Positions 1 through 11,292 are shown, counted from the first letter of the stretch. The stretch is DNA of 64,000 nucleotides from Glandiceps talaboti (GCF_964340395.1 NC_135567.1:7379899-7443898); one strand, 5' to 3'. A program made the numbers and translations. The notes: a model not told the origin generated them from the letters alone.

Positions 1-179
1 GGCCGCTTTATAATGAACACGCAGGACAATAGCCACCTTAGCTCTGAAATATGATTTGAGAACTCTCTGTCAGCAGTTGTGTCGCAGTTCTCTGAGTGCA
101 CATTTCCAAACTTTGACCCGTCTTTTTTACACCTGACCCCATGAAGACGCGACATTACACAAATATCCATTATCGGATA
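1..179. other. Unassigned intergenic sequence
   Basis: I see no coding frame, RNA gene or repeat that I can name in this short left-edge stretch. Confidence 0.5.
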
Positions 180-296
180 AAATCTGATTTTAGACTCTAG
201 GTTAGATGCTTGCTCTGATTCACTTTTTATGATATTATCCTATAAAAAGTACTCTGTACGTGCGAAGAGTAATATTAGAGTCTAAAATTCGATTTT
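180..296. mobile_element. Small palindromic element (hairpin MITE-like)
   Basis: The arms at 180-200 and 276-296 are inverted copies of each other, 19 of 21 bases matching. A second perfect 9-bp stem (ACTTTTTAT with its complement) lies inside around 223-250, so the whole 117 bp can fold as a nested hairpin. It has no coding capacity. I cannot define a target-site duplication. Inference: a small non-autonomous DNA element or a remnant of one. Confidence 0.55.
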
Positions 297-320
297 GTTG
301 GCGTCTGTCAAATCGCTACC

Positions 321-482
321 TAATCTTGCTGCTAGATGTTCGTGCTTTCTTTCGATACTAATTACTATAAGCGAACGAAGTTCGCAGTTAGGGCTTGCCT
401 TGGATGTTCCATCCTCGATAGCGATGTTCGGTCGTGTGTCGTATTGTATCGGAAGAACATCCGAGGTCTAGCAGATAGACTA
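321..482 (+). mobile_element. 162-bp MITE with 9-bp target-site duplication (family 9T, copy 1)
   Basis: The element starts TAATCTTGCTGCTAG and ends CTAGCAGATAGACTA, which are imperfect terminal inverted repeats of about 35 bp. It is flanked on both sides by the identical 9-mer ATCGCTACC (312-320 and 483-491), a target-site duplication. Inside is the small palindrome GCGAACGAAGTTCGC. The same family recurs at 41829-41981, 43239-43394, 54959-55473 and 56237-56379. Nine-base duplications are typical of Mutator-like and also of Merlin-like transposases; I cannot tell which applies because no transposase is encoded. The short open frame crossing it is not a gene. Confidence 0.85.
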
Positions 483-491
483 ATCGCTACC

Positions 492-2304
492 ATGAAAAGA
501 GGCCAATGGTTTGCGTGATGTTGAAAATAAAACATCCATATGATTATTATATTGAAACGGCTTTAGTGAATACACACAACTAGCACTATAAACGGAGATG
601 TGTTCCAACTCAGACTCAGACCACTAATGAATGTTTTCAGTGATCTGAGGTTACACAGACAAGGAACACAAAATTGCAGTCCCGTGCTTTTAAGTTTTAT
701 AATGTTTTGCACTCGCAAATCCGTAATCAAAGAATGTACACTTGCTATTGGATCCAGGATGAATAAAGTTTAAACGCTGTAAACCTTTCTCGAATATATT
801 CTGACAGTGATGTTGAATTTGAGGGAAAATTCTGTTTGACAATAGAATAGACTAGCCAAGATTACTGACTACATAGCTCTTCAATGTAAGTGTGAGCAGT
901 GAAGTGAAAACAGCTAGTGTACTTCCCGTTTCTCGGACAAGGCAACATTATATCGCCCTTCACATGCTATTGTTTGTAATTGATAAAACAAAAGGCGTTC
1001 TATGGAATATCATATCCCTTCGTCGCTAAAATTAATAGAGACGAGAAAATGACGGAAATGCAAGTTATCGAACATTCAGGACAAACACCTTTTTCAGTTA
1101 GAAAAACTTCCCTTTTTGAAATGGAGATTAGTCCCCAGCATCATTTTCACAAACCTGCGAAGAGGCCTTGATTGACACAACATTGTACAGTCATGGACAG
1201 TCTATCTGAGAGACATTCCTTACTGTTCACAAATACAGACATTTCTACTAGGCTACATCCATTTCGTAGGGTCTATGATCCATCTCAGACCGGTTGACCA
1301 CTAGTGGTCTGAGGGTCATTGTCGCCCTGCTTGCATACGGAGTAAGTCGCCTACAAAGAGACAGTTGTGAAACCTGGGCTTACCTGAAATGCTAGTATAG
1401 TAGTAACTAAAGATTTAACGCATCTGTGTCCAAATATCAGCAATAAATCGACTATTTAGTAATTTTACCTCGCCTTGGCTACAAAAGTACTAGTCCCAGT
1501 CCGGAGGACCAGAAATCCCGAAATCACAAGTTCAATCGTAAAATTTATGCCCAAGCGGACGCCCGATCAAATGTGGCGGAGTTTGTAAGGCGGGACTTTG
1601 AAATCAGTCGGAACTGGAAAAGTTCCGATTTCGACACCTTTTGTGATCGTACCAGCGACTACTATCGTCAAAAAGATGTAAAATGAGTACATATTCGACC
1701 AATTGCTAATATTTGACAGCTTTATAAAAAAAATTATATGTAATTATTTTGTTATTGGTGCGAAAGTATTTTGTTTTCGCACTCGCTATAGGACGGTTAC
1801 TTTTCATAGGACGGTGTTGAGCGAAACGCGTGCACCGTCTGCAAGCAGGACTGTGAGCCATGGTACATCTGAGCACAGACAAGGAACACAGTTTCTTGTC
1901 TGTGATGTGAGGTACAACTACTGACCATTATCAGATTGAGAGGTGTCAACGAGTTCCAGCAAGATGCTTAGTTTAGACAAACAAGTTTTATTTACACATA
2001 GCCCCAAAGCATAGGCTGGTGGCGTTATTCACCATATGGGTACAGGTGTAAGAAGGTGCTAAAAGGTGTTACTTTTAGCATCGGCAGAATTGTAATGGTC
2101 AATTGGCCATAAATATAAACTCAATGATACCTTGACAAAGATAGTATTACAAACACTGATTGGTTAAACAAGTGTTGTGTAGTCAATTACCTGACAAGTA
2201 AACTGGGTACTGTACTTGTAATTCTATACTGATAAATCTGAAATGTCATATTTTGAATTTTGTCATCTAATCTGATTTGTCACCTTTAATTCAGGCTGGA
2301 GATA
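492..2304. other. Intergenic stretch with one dispersed repeat
   Basis: No convincing coding exon is visible; the short open frames have no recognisable motif. Bases about 1670-1870 are related to 44130-44310 (shared anchors include TGTAAAATGAGTACA and GAAACGCGTGCACCGT), so part of this stretch is a dispersed repeat. The rest appears unique. Confidence 0.6.
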
Positions 2305-2308
2305 TTAA

Positions 2309-3379
2309 AGGGGAATACCACTCCAGGAAATGAAGACATTTATGTAAACTTTGAGTTGTAGTTAGACATTGTATGAGTTTACATCACTTACATTACACAT
2401 AATTAACTAAAATTAAAAAGTAAAAATTATTGACTATCTATTGTTATTAATATTAGTAGCCCTTATCAACACACATGATTTGTCTCATTGTAAACCTAAA
2501 AAAAATCTTTCACTTTGGTGTTCAATGTCAAAAACCTGTGGATTAATGATCTGCAAATATTATCTAATATGTAAATATTTGGACACAAAAACTTAGTTTT
2601 TAGTGGTCATGTATATGGTAAACATATGGTAATTTGATATATCTGTATGATATGCAAACAGTGAAAGTATCATATTACATGATTACATGTGTCCAAACTG
2701 ACCAAGTATGACCTGGTATAACCATATATCTTTCAAATAAAAATGAAACACTGATCCCAAAAATATGCAAATCTATGTTCCATGACCTCATTAAATATTC
2801 AAAATGGCTTTCGATACACCAAAATCATAGCATTCTTGCTATTTTATCAGTATTTTGCTCAAATTTCATGTAAAAATCCTGGTTTTCTTGGGGCAAACGG
2901 TCAAATTTACATACTATCACAGAATGGGTGTATGACTCCCTAGCTTACTCATATCTGATAGCTGGCCCCTCAGTAAAGGCTTCAAACTTTGAGTTATGTT
3001 AACCTGTTATAACTAACTTGGAGTTTAATACCTCATCGTGTGGATAATTCTCGTCAACCGGTGCTCAAAGAGTCAACAGACATGAATTGTCTCATGGCCT
3101 ATCCTCATAAATATGGAATGGTTGAACATTGCGTGCTCATTAGTATTGATCACATGTACATATACACATTTTAGACCAAAACCAGTCCCTTGGGAGAACT
3201 TTTGGTCTCATAATTTTTAAATGTTTTTGAATTTGTTATCCTTTTCCAAATTTGAAGGAAAATGTGGTCAACTTTCTTTTTTTATTTTTCCAAGATTAAG
3301 TGATGTAAAATCTTAAATTGACTGACTATAACTCAAAGTTTACATAAATGTCTACATTTCCTGGAGTGGCATTCCCCTT
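2309..3379. mobile_element. 1.07-kb TTAA-flanked non-autonomous DNA transposon (Kolobok/piggyBac-like)
   Basis: The ends form terminal inverted repeats of about 52 bp: AGGGGAATACCACTCC at 2309 and the complement GGAGTGGCATTCCCCTT ending at 3379, with only a few mismatches inward. Both ends are flanked by TTAA (2305-2308 and 3380-3383), the target of the Kolobok and piggyBac superfamilies. Termini starting AGGGG fit Kolobok somewhat better. The interior is AT-rich with no open frame of note, so it could only move with a transposase from elsewhere. A related single terminus lies at 32584. Confidence 0.8.
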
Positions 3380-3383
3380 TTAA

Positions 3384-3706
3384 GTACACAATACATGGAA
3401 AAAAAATTATTTACTTTTTTAGTTTATTTCATATTGTTGAACTGGAAAAATATAGATATTAATCTTTAAAATAGATATTTCAATACACTACATCTCCCAA
3501 AGAAATTTGTATAAGACTTATTTTGATTATTTGGCTGTTTCTATGGGCGTGGTCTTGTTGCTAGGCACATTTGCATACATTTTTGAATGTTTATTCATGT
3601 CTTTCAATTCCTGACCCACCAAATATCATGGCAATTGGTTCAGCGGTTTTTGACTGTAAATTGTTTACACACACATCCACACAGACAGACAGACAGAAAG
3701 ACAGAA

Positions 3707-3737
<31 letters not shown>

Positions 3738-4129
3738 TGCCGCGCAATCACTATAGCACTACTGAACCTCAGTTCAGTTGTGCTAAAAACTCGACATAAT
3801 CAATGTTGCTGGTGTTTTTTATAGTTCATTTTAAACTCAGATAAAAGAATGTGATATTAGTGATATGGATTTTAGACTATCTAGGATAAGTTTATCAGAC
3901 TGCCATGCCTCCATCTTGTGAGAAATTATCACATTGAATGTGTAGTCCAGTGTCCATCAGTTACACCTTCATTTCTGTACAGTGGCATAATAATTAAACC
4001 AAAGACCATCCCTAGTTTTACTTAAATCCACATAAACATTCTCACACCATAGTTAATATAACTAATAAACCTGTTTACAGATAAAGTGCCAAGCTACACC
4101 CTGAGACCATTTGTGGTAGTTATATCTTC
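3384..4129. other. Spacer with a Helitron-like 3' fragment
   Basis: About 3520-3795 belongs to the dispersed family described at 37100-37910. It carries the GGGCGTGGTCTTGTTGCTAGG block, an ACAG tetranucleotide tract at 3679-3736, and the 3' hairpin end (CTGAAC, loop, GTTCAG, then TTGTGCTAA). The remainder, 3800-4129, has no feature I recognise. Confidence 0.6.
3679..3736 (+). repeat. (ACAG)n microsatellite
   Basis: Imperfect CAGA/ACAG tetranucleotide run sitting inside the Helitron-like fragment. The same position in other family members holds TCTG, TG or ATGT runs. Confidence 0.9.
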
Positions 4130-6514
4130 GGGACCAGTCAGTTTCTCCAGCCTGGGAGGGGGGGGGGGCGGTGGATTCTTAAATCGGACCGACAAAAAGT
4201 CACTGACCCCCCCCCTATCTGTAAAACCAAAAACAGGCTGACCCCCCTATCACTTAATTCTAAAACATGATGCCCCCCCCCCCCCCATATATAATATTCG
4301 CATGACAGGTATTTTTTATCGTGACTCAGTGTGGACTCCTTGACTGTCTTGCATCTACTTTATAAGATCCCAGGTTAGCACTATCATATTTATAATTATT
4401 GACTACACAGGGTAAATATATTCGAAAAGGAGTTTAATAGCATCTTGGCAGAGAAGGGTAGGAAAGCTTGAGAAGGGAATATGTACATCTCTTATGGGGG
4501 TCCTAGGTGGTCTCCCCCTAGAAGCCCAGGAGGTTTTTAACTCTGAAAAGTCAATTTTGAGACTATTCAGACATTTTCAGAAAATAATTTCCAAGCTTTC
4601 AAGACAGCACCAAAATGTAAAAAGCAACTACATAAGGTTGAAATATTTTTGAAATATAGTTTGATAGGATTTTGACAGTAAGAGGTAGGGGGAAGATCTT
4701 GAGACTAGGATGTGTACACCTCGTGTGTGTGTGTGGGGGGGGTCGTAGGGGGTCTCCCCCTAGAAGCCCTGGAGGTTTTTAACTCTGAAAAGTCAATTTT
4801 GAGACTATTCAGACCCTTTCAGACAATAATTTCCAAGCCTTACAAGACAACACCAACATGTTAAAAGCAACTACATAGGGTTGAAATACTTTTGAAATAT
4901 ACTTTGATAGCATCTTGACAGTAAGAGGGGAAGAGCTTGAGACTGGGATATGTCCACCTCATGTGGGGGGTCTGAGGGGGGTCTCCCTCTAGAAACCCTG
5001 GAGGATTTTTACTCTTAAAGCCAATATTTAGGCTATTCAGACCCTTTCAAGCAATAACTTAATCCATGCTTTACAAGACAGTAAGTATCAGAAACTATTC
5101 TTTATAACTTACACTAAGGGTTGAAATATGTTCTTAAAAAGTTTAAATGGCATCATTATATACATGTAGTAAAGGTCAGCACATCTAATGGTAGTATCAT
5201 TGGTAGGGGAGATTTGGAGTTTAAGGCAATTTTAAACTATCTTGGCAAATGTTTCAGATCTTGAAAAGACAATATCATATCAAATTAGAATAGGGTGAAA
5301 ATATTTAAGAAAAGTTTAATACCATTATGACAGTAAAAAGGTTGTTGGTGCATCTGGTTGTTGGTTGAATGTATGAGTGACCTCTGGGGGTGAGGGAGTC
5401 CTTGGGGTTTTCCCCCTGGCAGATCTGGAGTTTTTTGCTTGAGATACTAAGGCAATGTTTAGGTTATTCATAACCTTTGAGGTAATATTTCCAAGCTTCG
5501 AAAAGCTAAAACGTAAAACGTTTTTAAATGAGTTTCTCATATCACACGTAACATTAGTATATAGGGGCATTAATATTGCATGTCTAATAAAGTCACCGGT
5601 ATGTTAGAGAACTTTAGGTGGTCATACCTAGTGTATAATAGTAACTGGAATCTGATGAGATGTGGTGATTTGTAGTGTCAATAACATGACGAGTAGAACA
5701 ATTTAGATTAACTTCATTTATAAACTATCTATGAAAATTACCATTACGAAACCTTCAAGTTCACTTTTGTCCCAAACTGCAATATAAGCGAAGCATTGAT
5801 TGTGAATCAGCCAAGCATTTACATGACATGTTCTGTAACTAGTGTGGTAGCTAGGTAATACCGGTACATGTACAATGTATATGAATATGTATAGTTAGGT
5901 TTGAACTAATAAGTAATGTTAAAGAATTCATGTAAGAAACAGGGACAAGAACAAATATTGACATGTACCACATTTCAGACAAGGCTATATGCCATTGTAG
6001 AAAGGATTTTTTTCTTCAATCACAATCTAAAACACAATGACCCCCCCCCTTCCACAATTTTCAAAACAGCATGACCCCCCCCCCTACTGCCAATTTCAAA
6101 AACAGAGTGACCCCCTACCAATCCACCCCCCCCCCCCAGGCCGAAGAAACTGACCGGTCCCTAAGTCTTGATGTTCCCGCTCTCGTTGATAGATTCTCCC
6201 ATTCCAATTCGTTTATGAGTTCTGTTACACTCGTTTTCCAGTCATAGTTGTTGTAGACCATTCTTGCTGCCCTTCTCTGTATTTTGCCTACTTTTTGTAT
6301 TAATTCTTTAGTGTAGTTATCCCACACTGCAGAGCAGTACTCTAGGGTTGGCCTGATAGATGTACGCTGCTTTTTTATTTGATCTTGTACATGAGCCTAG
6401 GTTCCTGCGAATGAAACCAAGGGTTTGTCCTGCAGATGTTGTTATTCTGTTTACATGTGTGTTCCATTTGAGATTTTGATGAATGTCTACCCCTAGAAGA
6501 AACTGACCGGTCCC
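4130..6514. mobile_element. 2.4-kb DNA transposon with G-rich terminal inverted repeats and internal ~230-bp tandem repeats
   Basis: The left end GGGACCAGTCAGTTTCT and the right end (read inward on the minus strand) GGGACCGGTCAGTTTCTTC match, and both continue into a G-run and GTGGATT, giving terminal inverted repeats of about 48 bp. Between them lie about five degenerate tandem units of roughly 230 bp (4440-5560), marked by CTCCCCCTAGAAGCCC, then a unique segment at 5565-6140. The right part is repeated at 8272-8943. A LINE piece is inserted close to the right end (6163-6495). A TTC on both flanks could be a 3-bp target duplication, but that is weak. No transposase frame is present. Confidence 0.7.
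6163..6495 (-). pseudogene. LINE reverse-transcriptase C-terminal fragment, truncated at both ends
   Basis: On the minus strand this encodes pieces typical of the region after the reverse-transcriptase active site of CR1/L2-like LINEs. The first part reads like LGVDIHQNLKWNTHVNR, and a second frame reads WDNYTKELIQKV then IQRRAARMVYNNYDW. A frame change between the two parts shows it is dead. It is flanked by a perfect 20-bp direct repeat, GAAGAAACTGACCGGTCCCT, at 6143-6162 and 6496-6515. That is the host transposon end duplicated on insertion. The LINE 3' UTR is missing, which is unusual because ordinary LINE insertions lose the 5' end and keep the 3' end. Confidence 0.8.
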
Positions 6515-6515
6515 T

Positions 6516-7274
6516 TCATATGATATATGTTATTCTTCTCAAAAATAAGATTCATGGTAAATAATACAAGTACTGTGAATGGCACCACACATAATTACAT
6601 TTTTGTCAGTTACTAACAGTATGCTGAGTGTGGGTACATGTAGTTAAAGAGTTTAGGATTTTCAAAATCCAAACTGTGATACATAGTAATCATTCTACTG
6701 AAAACAATGGTTTTAGAATTTGTAACAGAAAGAGTGGTGATAGCATAGCAGTAAATATCAATATTAATGTCTTGATATTGGGTTATATGCCTTCAATGCA
6801 AGGATATAATCAACACTATGCATAGCGGAATGCTGATTGTATATTTACACCAAAGGCATTTAACAAAAGATCCAAGCTCTAATATTTGTATTACATGTCT
6901 CTAAAGATATTATGTTCATTTGATAAATTTCATGTCAGAAACATTAAAAAAAGAATACAACTTGAATATTTGTCAATGTAAAATGTGGTGTTTGAATATA
7001 AGATGCATTAATAAATTACAGTATAGACTAAACTAAAATCAAACTACAACTCTTTTTGTATATCAACCTGGAACTATTTCGGCAAAGTGCAATAAAGTTC
7101 ATATTTGTTGAGAAAGATATACTGCTAGATGGAAATTCTGCTGTAAAAACTACTTACAGGTTACACTACTGAATGACATCACAACTATATCTATATATAC
7201 TATTACGGCAACAGTTTGTAACTTAGTAAAGTAAAGTTATCTTGTCTGTAGAGCGTGGTGTAATCTCCTGCATG
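6516..7274. other. AT-rich spacer, nothing recognised
   Basis: No coding exon, RNA gene or repeat of known type is visible. The only open frame over 60 codons (6628-6825) has no recognisable motif. Confidence 0.5.
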
Positions 7275-7627
7275 ATGTATGTATGTATGTATGTATGTAT
7301 GTATGTATGTATGTATGTATGTATGTATGTATGTATGCATGCATGCATGCATGTATGTATGTATGTATGTATGTATGTATGTATGTATGTATGTATGTAT
7401 GCATGCATGTATGTATACATGTATGTATGTATGTATGCATGTATGTATGTATGTATGTATGTATGTATGTATGTAGGTATGTATGTATGTATGCATGCAT
7501 GCATGTATGTATGTATGTATGTATGTATGTATGTATGTATGTATGTATGTATGTATGTATGTATGTATGTGTGTATGTATGTATGTGTGTGTGTATGGAT
7601 GTATGGATGTATATATATATATATATA
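7275..7627 (+). repeat. (ATGT)n microsatellite with short (AT)n end
   Basis: About 335 bp of TATG/ATGT tetranucleotide with interspersed GCATGC variants, then a short AT run. The several open frames that cross it on both strands are low-complexity artefacts. Confidence 0.98.
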
Positions 7628-7683
7628 ACTCGGTGAGTATCAATCTGCTAAGACAGTGCTCTATACCGCAGTGGCAGAGCGTA

Positions 7684-7797
7684 ATAGTTTTGGTAGTACT
7701 GGAACTCTTTCTTGGTTGTAACTCGGAGTTTCACGCATAAAGCGATCATCATGTTGTCTGAGTTACAACCAAGAAAGAGTTCCAGTACTACCAAAAC

Positions 7798-7800
<3 letters not shown>
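7684..7800. repeat. Perfect 41-bp inverted repeat with 35-nt loop
   Basis: Bases 7684-7724 and 7760-7800 are exact reverse complements (arm core TTTTGGTAGTACTGGAAC), separated by a 35-base loop. Runs of AT lie nearby on both sides. No frame or splice signal explains it. It could be a young foldback element or a hairpin transcript locus. Confidence 0.85.

Positions 7801-7862
<62 letters not shown>
7801..7862 (+). repeat. (TA)n/(TG)n microsatellite
   Basis: A TA run followed by a TG run with one TTTG interruption, directly after the right arm of the perfect hairpin. Confidence 0.95.
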
Positions 7863-7888
7863 CTATAAAACCCTAAAAGAATAAAAGT

Positions 7889-8271
7889 AGCGCCAATGGC
7901 ACTGTAGGACAACTGTATTTGGCTGTTGCTATGGCGTGGTCTTGTTGCTAGGCATATTTGCATACATTTGTTTATCTTTATTCTCATACCTACCCATCCA
8001 TGTTTTCTTTGTAATATGCATCATCATTTCAGTGCTGTCAACAATAACTGTAGAATAACCCTCCATCCCCTCCATCCCCACCGTTCACCATGCAGTTTCA
8101 AGATATAAGTTTTTGACTCAAATTGAGATTTTACACCTAATTTGCATATCGCTGATGGGATCATCATGTTGTGAATACACTTTCATCTACACATCCCCTG
8201 ATGCATCCCCGTTAACTTTCAGCTGAATCTGCTAACTAGTTTGGAAGTATAGATATTGAAGTAAAGAAGTA
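7889..8271 (+). mobile_element. Helitron-like element, 5' part
   Basis: It starts with AGCGCCAATGGCACTGTAG and continues into TTTGGCTGTTGCTATGG and GCGTGGTCTTGTTGCTAGGC, the 5' sequence of the family seen at 37100-37910 and, reversed, at 15430-16775. The 3' hairpin end is absent; the sequence joins the DNA-transposon fragment at about 8272. Confidence 0.55.
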
Positions 8272-8943
8272 TATAGGCATTAATATCGTTTGTATAGTAA
8301 AGTCAACGGTATGTTAGAGAAATTTTGGTGGTCATACTTAGTGTATAAAATAGAAACTGGAATCTGATGAGATGTGGTGATTTGTAGTGTCAATGACATG
8401 TAGTGTCCAAAATAGAAAGTGTATTAATCCATTCTGACAAGTTCAAACTGACAAGTAGAATAATTTAGATTAACTTCTTTTATAAACTATCTATGAAGAT
8501 AATTACCATAACAAAACATTGAAGTTCACCTTTGTCCCAAAGTGCAATATACATGTACAAGGTAAGTGAAGCATTCATTGTGAAACAGCCAAGCATTTAT
8601 ATGACATGTTCTGTAACTAGTGTGGTAGCTAGATATTAAATATATGTATATGTATACGTATAGTTATGTTTGAATTCTTACGTCAAGTAATATTAAAGAA
8701 CTGATGTAGGAAACAGGGACAAAAACAAATATTTACATGTACCATATTTCAGACAAGGCTATATGACATTGTAGACACAGACTTTTTTATTTCATCACAA
8801 TTTAAAACACGGTGACCCCCCCCCCCCATCCACAATTTTCAAAACAGCATGACCCCCTGCCAATTTCAAAAACAGGGTGACCCCCCCCCCCCTACCAATC
8901 CACCCCCACCCCCCTCCCCCGGCCGAAGAAACTGACCGATCCC
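8272..8943 (+). mobile_element. Right-end fragment of the G-rich-TIR DNA transposon (copy 2)
   Basis: It aligns along its length with 5565-6162, sharing for example GGAATCTGATGAGATGTGG. It finishes with runs of C and GAAGAAACTGACCGATCCC, the same terminus as the 4130-6514 element. The left end and tandem repeats are missing. This copy lacks the LINE insertion, so it shows what the terminus looked like before that event. Confidence 0.75.
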
Positions 8944-9766
8944 TTACTTATTTACCCTGCAACTACCTCAGTACCTACTAAGTATTTTACATCATCAAGT
9001 AGCGATAATTTTAAGCTGCACTTTATGACTACTCAATCCAAAAACAACAAAATCATGTGATAAATTTTCATTGGCCCTTTTCAAAATGATTACATTCCTG
9101 CTACACACTTGTATTCATAGTAAATCCTTTCATGTCGTGTTCAGACATTCACACTCTCCTACAAATTGTGAAATGCAGAGGATATCGAGAACGATATACA
9201 TGTATGTGAAACATCACACGAGTAAAGTTACACAATAAACAGTCGTGTCCTGCTTTGACCCCAGATGACCCAATTTCACGTGACTGGTGATTTACTGACC
9301 TTACGAGGTGAGGTTAGACATGTTACGTGTGAATGACAGTAATAAGTGCAATGCCAAGTACGTCTGATATTATGGGATACTAAGGTACAAATCTTACTCC
9401 CCTGAAATGTAGCTAAGTCCATCTAGGCTATTGTAAGTACTACGGGTACAAGGCCACTGCATTCGATCACGCCATGACTACTAGTATTAAATGTACCAGT
9501 ACACGTTAGAGATATCTCTCCCCCAACGTTCATGGTCTAACGTTACGCTAATATTCTCCTAGATACGTTGTATTGTGTGCCGCGTATATTTTGCACACTT
9601 ACTTTATTAGCATAAAAGGAATGGACGGTACAAACTGTCTGTATAAGTTTTAGAAGTTGAACAAAGTTGTACACGAGTTGCCGCTCTCAGCGCCATTCAC
9701 AACAAACCTGCAGTGTGTGTTTATAGTTATACATAATACAAATCGTAACATCATAAAGACACTTAC
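8944..9766. other. Unique spacer, probably intronic if the minus-strand exon at 9767 is real
   Basis: No coding exon could be supported. It lies immediately downstream, on the minus strand, of the candidate first exon ending in a splice donor. Confidence 0.35.
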
Positions 9767-9796
9767 CCGTGGCCTCTTTTCTTGACTGAGTTCCAT
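9767..9796 (-). CDS. Candidate first coding exon (10 codons) of an unidentified minus-strand gene
   Basis: On the minus strand an ATG in good context (AAATATGG) opens ten codons, MELSQEKRPR, that end exactly at CCACGG followed by gtaagtg, a near-consensus splice donor. The sequence upstream is richer in CpG and carries promoter-type motifs (see 9880-10140). I could not find the next exon further down the minus strand, so the product is unknown. It would lie in or beyond the repeat-filled first 9 kb of this window. Ten residues are too few to assign a family, and a chance donor next to a chance ATG is quite possible. Confidence 0.35.
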
Positions 9797-9879
9797 ATTT
9801 ACCACTTCACCCTGACCCTGTTCAAAACGCAGTAAATCTTACAAACTTGAAGACGACCACACAGGCTACCATCATCACA

Positions 9880-10140
9880 CCGGGTCCTTGGAAATTAGGT
9901 CAACTGTTTAACCCGGAAATATTGTTGTGGACACGTGATCGGCAAACGCGTACGTTATACCATGGGGAAGACAGTGTGTACTATTACCCAATGAGTAGTA
10001 CATGTCTGGATCGGTGATGTCATATCTTTTTAGTCAGCCGGTCAGAGGTTACGCGCGTTTGTTCTTATATCATCACTCCACCGACAGTCTGGACATTCGT
10101 CTGCGCAGCCTGTCTGCGCATATCTATCGTGCATTAACGT
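9880..10140 (-). promoter_or_regulatory. Promoter-like CpG-containing region upstream of the 9796 ATG
   Basis: This stretch is locally richer in CG dinucleotides than its surroundings. It contains CCGGAAAT (ETS-like), CACGTG (E-box) and repeated TGCGCA cores (NRF1-like half sites). These are motifs of housekeeping-type animal promoters. Placement directly 5' of the candidate first exon supports the call; motif matches alone are weak. Confidence 0.3.
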
Positions 10141-11284
10141 TGAAATCCTACTTCGGTCTAAATATTCATAGAATTTGATGCTTTTATAGAGTTTGAATTT
10201 TTAAATATGACAAACATTATTATGAGTAAGGCTCTCTGAGAATCCCTCAAAATTATGAGTTGGTTTGTGTAGGGAAACTATACGTCCCCGGATCGGTAAT
10301 ACTTGATCCTTTTTGTTAAACATTTCATAAAACGAACTTTAGGGGTCTCTTCATCAGTCACAGTTGTTGTGATAAATAATCATTCCCATATTTATTTGCC
10401 CAAAGTTTAATTTGTTCATCAAACAGAAATACCAGTATTTCTACATTCCTAAACTATTATCTAGGTTTTTTGCTCACAGATTTTTTAATTCAGAATGTTT
10501 TAATTTAGTGCTGACTCATAGTTTGTCTTTTCAGTTCTTGTTTCGTGTTTGTGTTATGATTGGTCTCCATTCCTAACTTCCTGCATGGTCGAGCACGTCA
10601 ATCATGCAATCATTGTGTATGGTACCGGTTCGTGGCTTACGGGCCCTGGCGGGGGGGGGGGCAACTCCCATAGACGGATATACGGGGAGGGTCCGCGCGA
10701 AAGGGGTCGTTTTTTATGCTGGTGAATATCAGAAAGGGTATACTTTTTTCATGAAGTGTTGGTATCAAAAAGGGTCTGTAAATTAGACTATGCAATCTGG
10801 AAGCGTTTCAACCTGTTTTTCTCCCTTGAAAACCTCTCTCGTCGCTCATGCCACTTGATGAGGTACATACGAACATGCAGTATATTTTAGCATTTATACC
10901 CACAGACAGTGACAATTAGTCAGGAAGTGTGAGTAAATATCGGTAAATGTTGGTTAATAAGACATGTAGACTGTAGTTTTTGTTTACTGATGTCTATTAC
11001 AACCACTACCAATGTATTTTTTCACAATGCTGTTGAGTTTTATTCACCTAGTGACTACGCTCGTCATAGGCTTAGTGCTAACCATTACTCCTTATGACGT
11101 CATAAAATCCCGTGGTCTAGGTGGGACCGGAAATACCCGAAAACTCTCGAAGTAAATCCGAAGGGAACTGACTGAAAAAGGGTCATTTTAAGGTGTTTGC
11201 AGACGCTTTTCAAAAGTTTTAAAACCAGAATGTATTTCACAAAAATGTTGTCTAGCAAATTAGCGATAGTGAATGTGAGCATTT
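10141..11284. other. Spacer with a G-run dispersed repeat
   Basis: Around 10640-10790 a run of ten or more G followed by CAACTCCCATAGACGG resembles the G-run plus CTACTCCCC repeat near 13730. No coding exon was found. If the recombinase-family exon at 11293 is spliced, its next exon should lie here or beyond, but no matching frame is visible. Confidence 0.4.
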
Positions 11285-11292
11285 TTAATCAC

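Noticed and set aside
7203-7740. Overlapping tyrosine/histidine and methionine/cysteine-rich frames
   Set aside because: Translation of the ATGT microsatellite.
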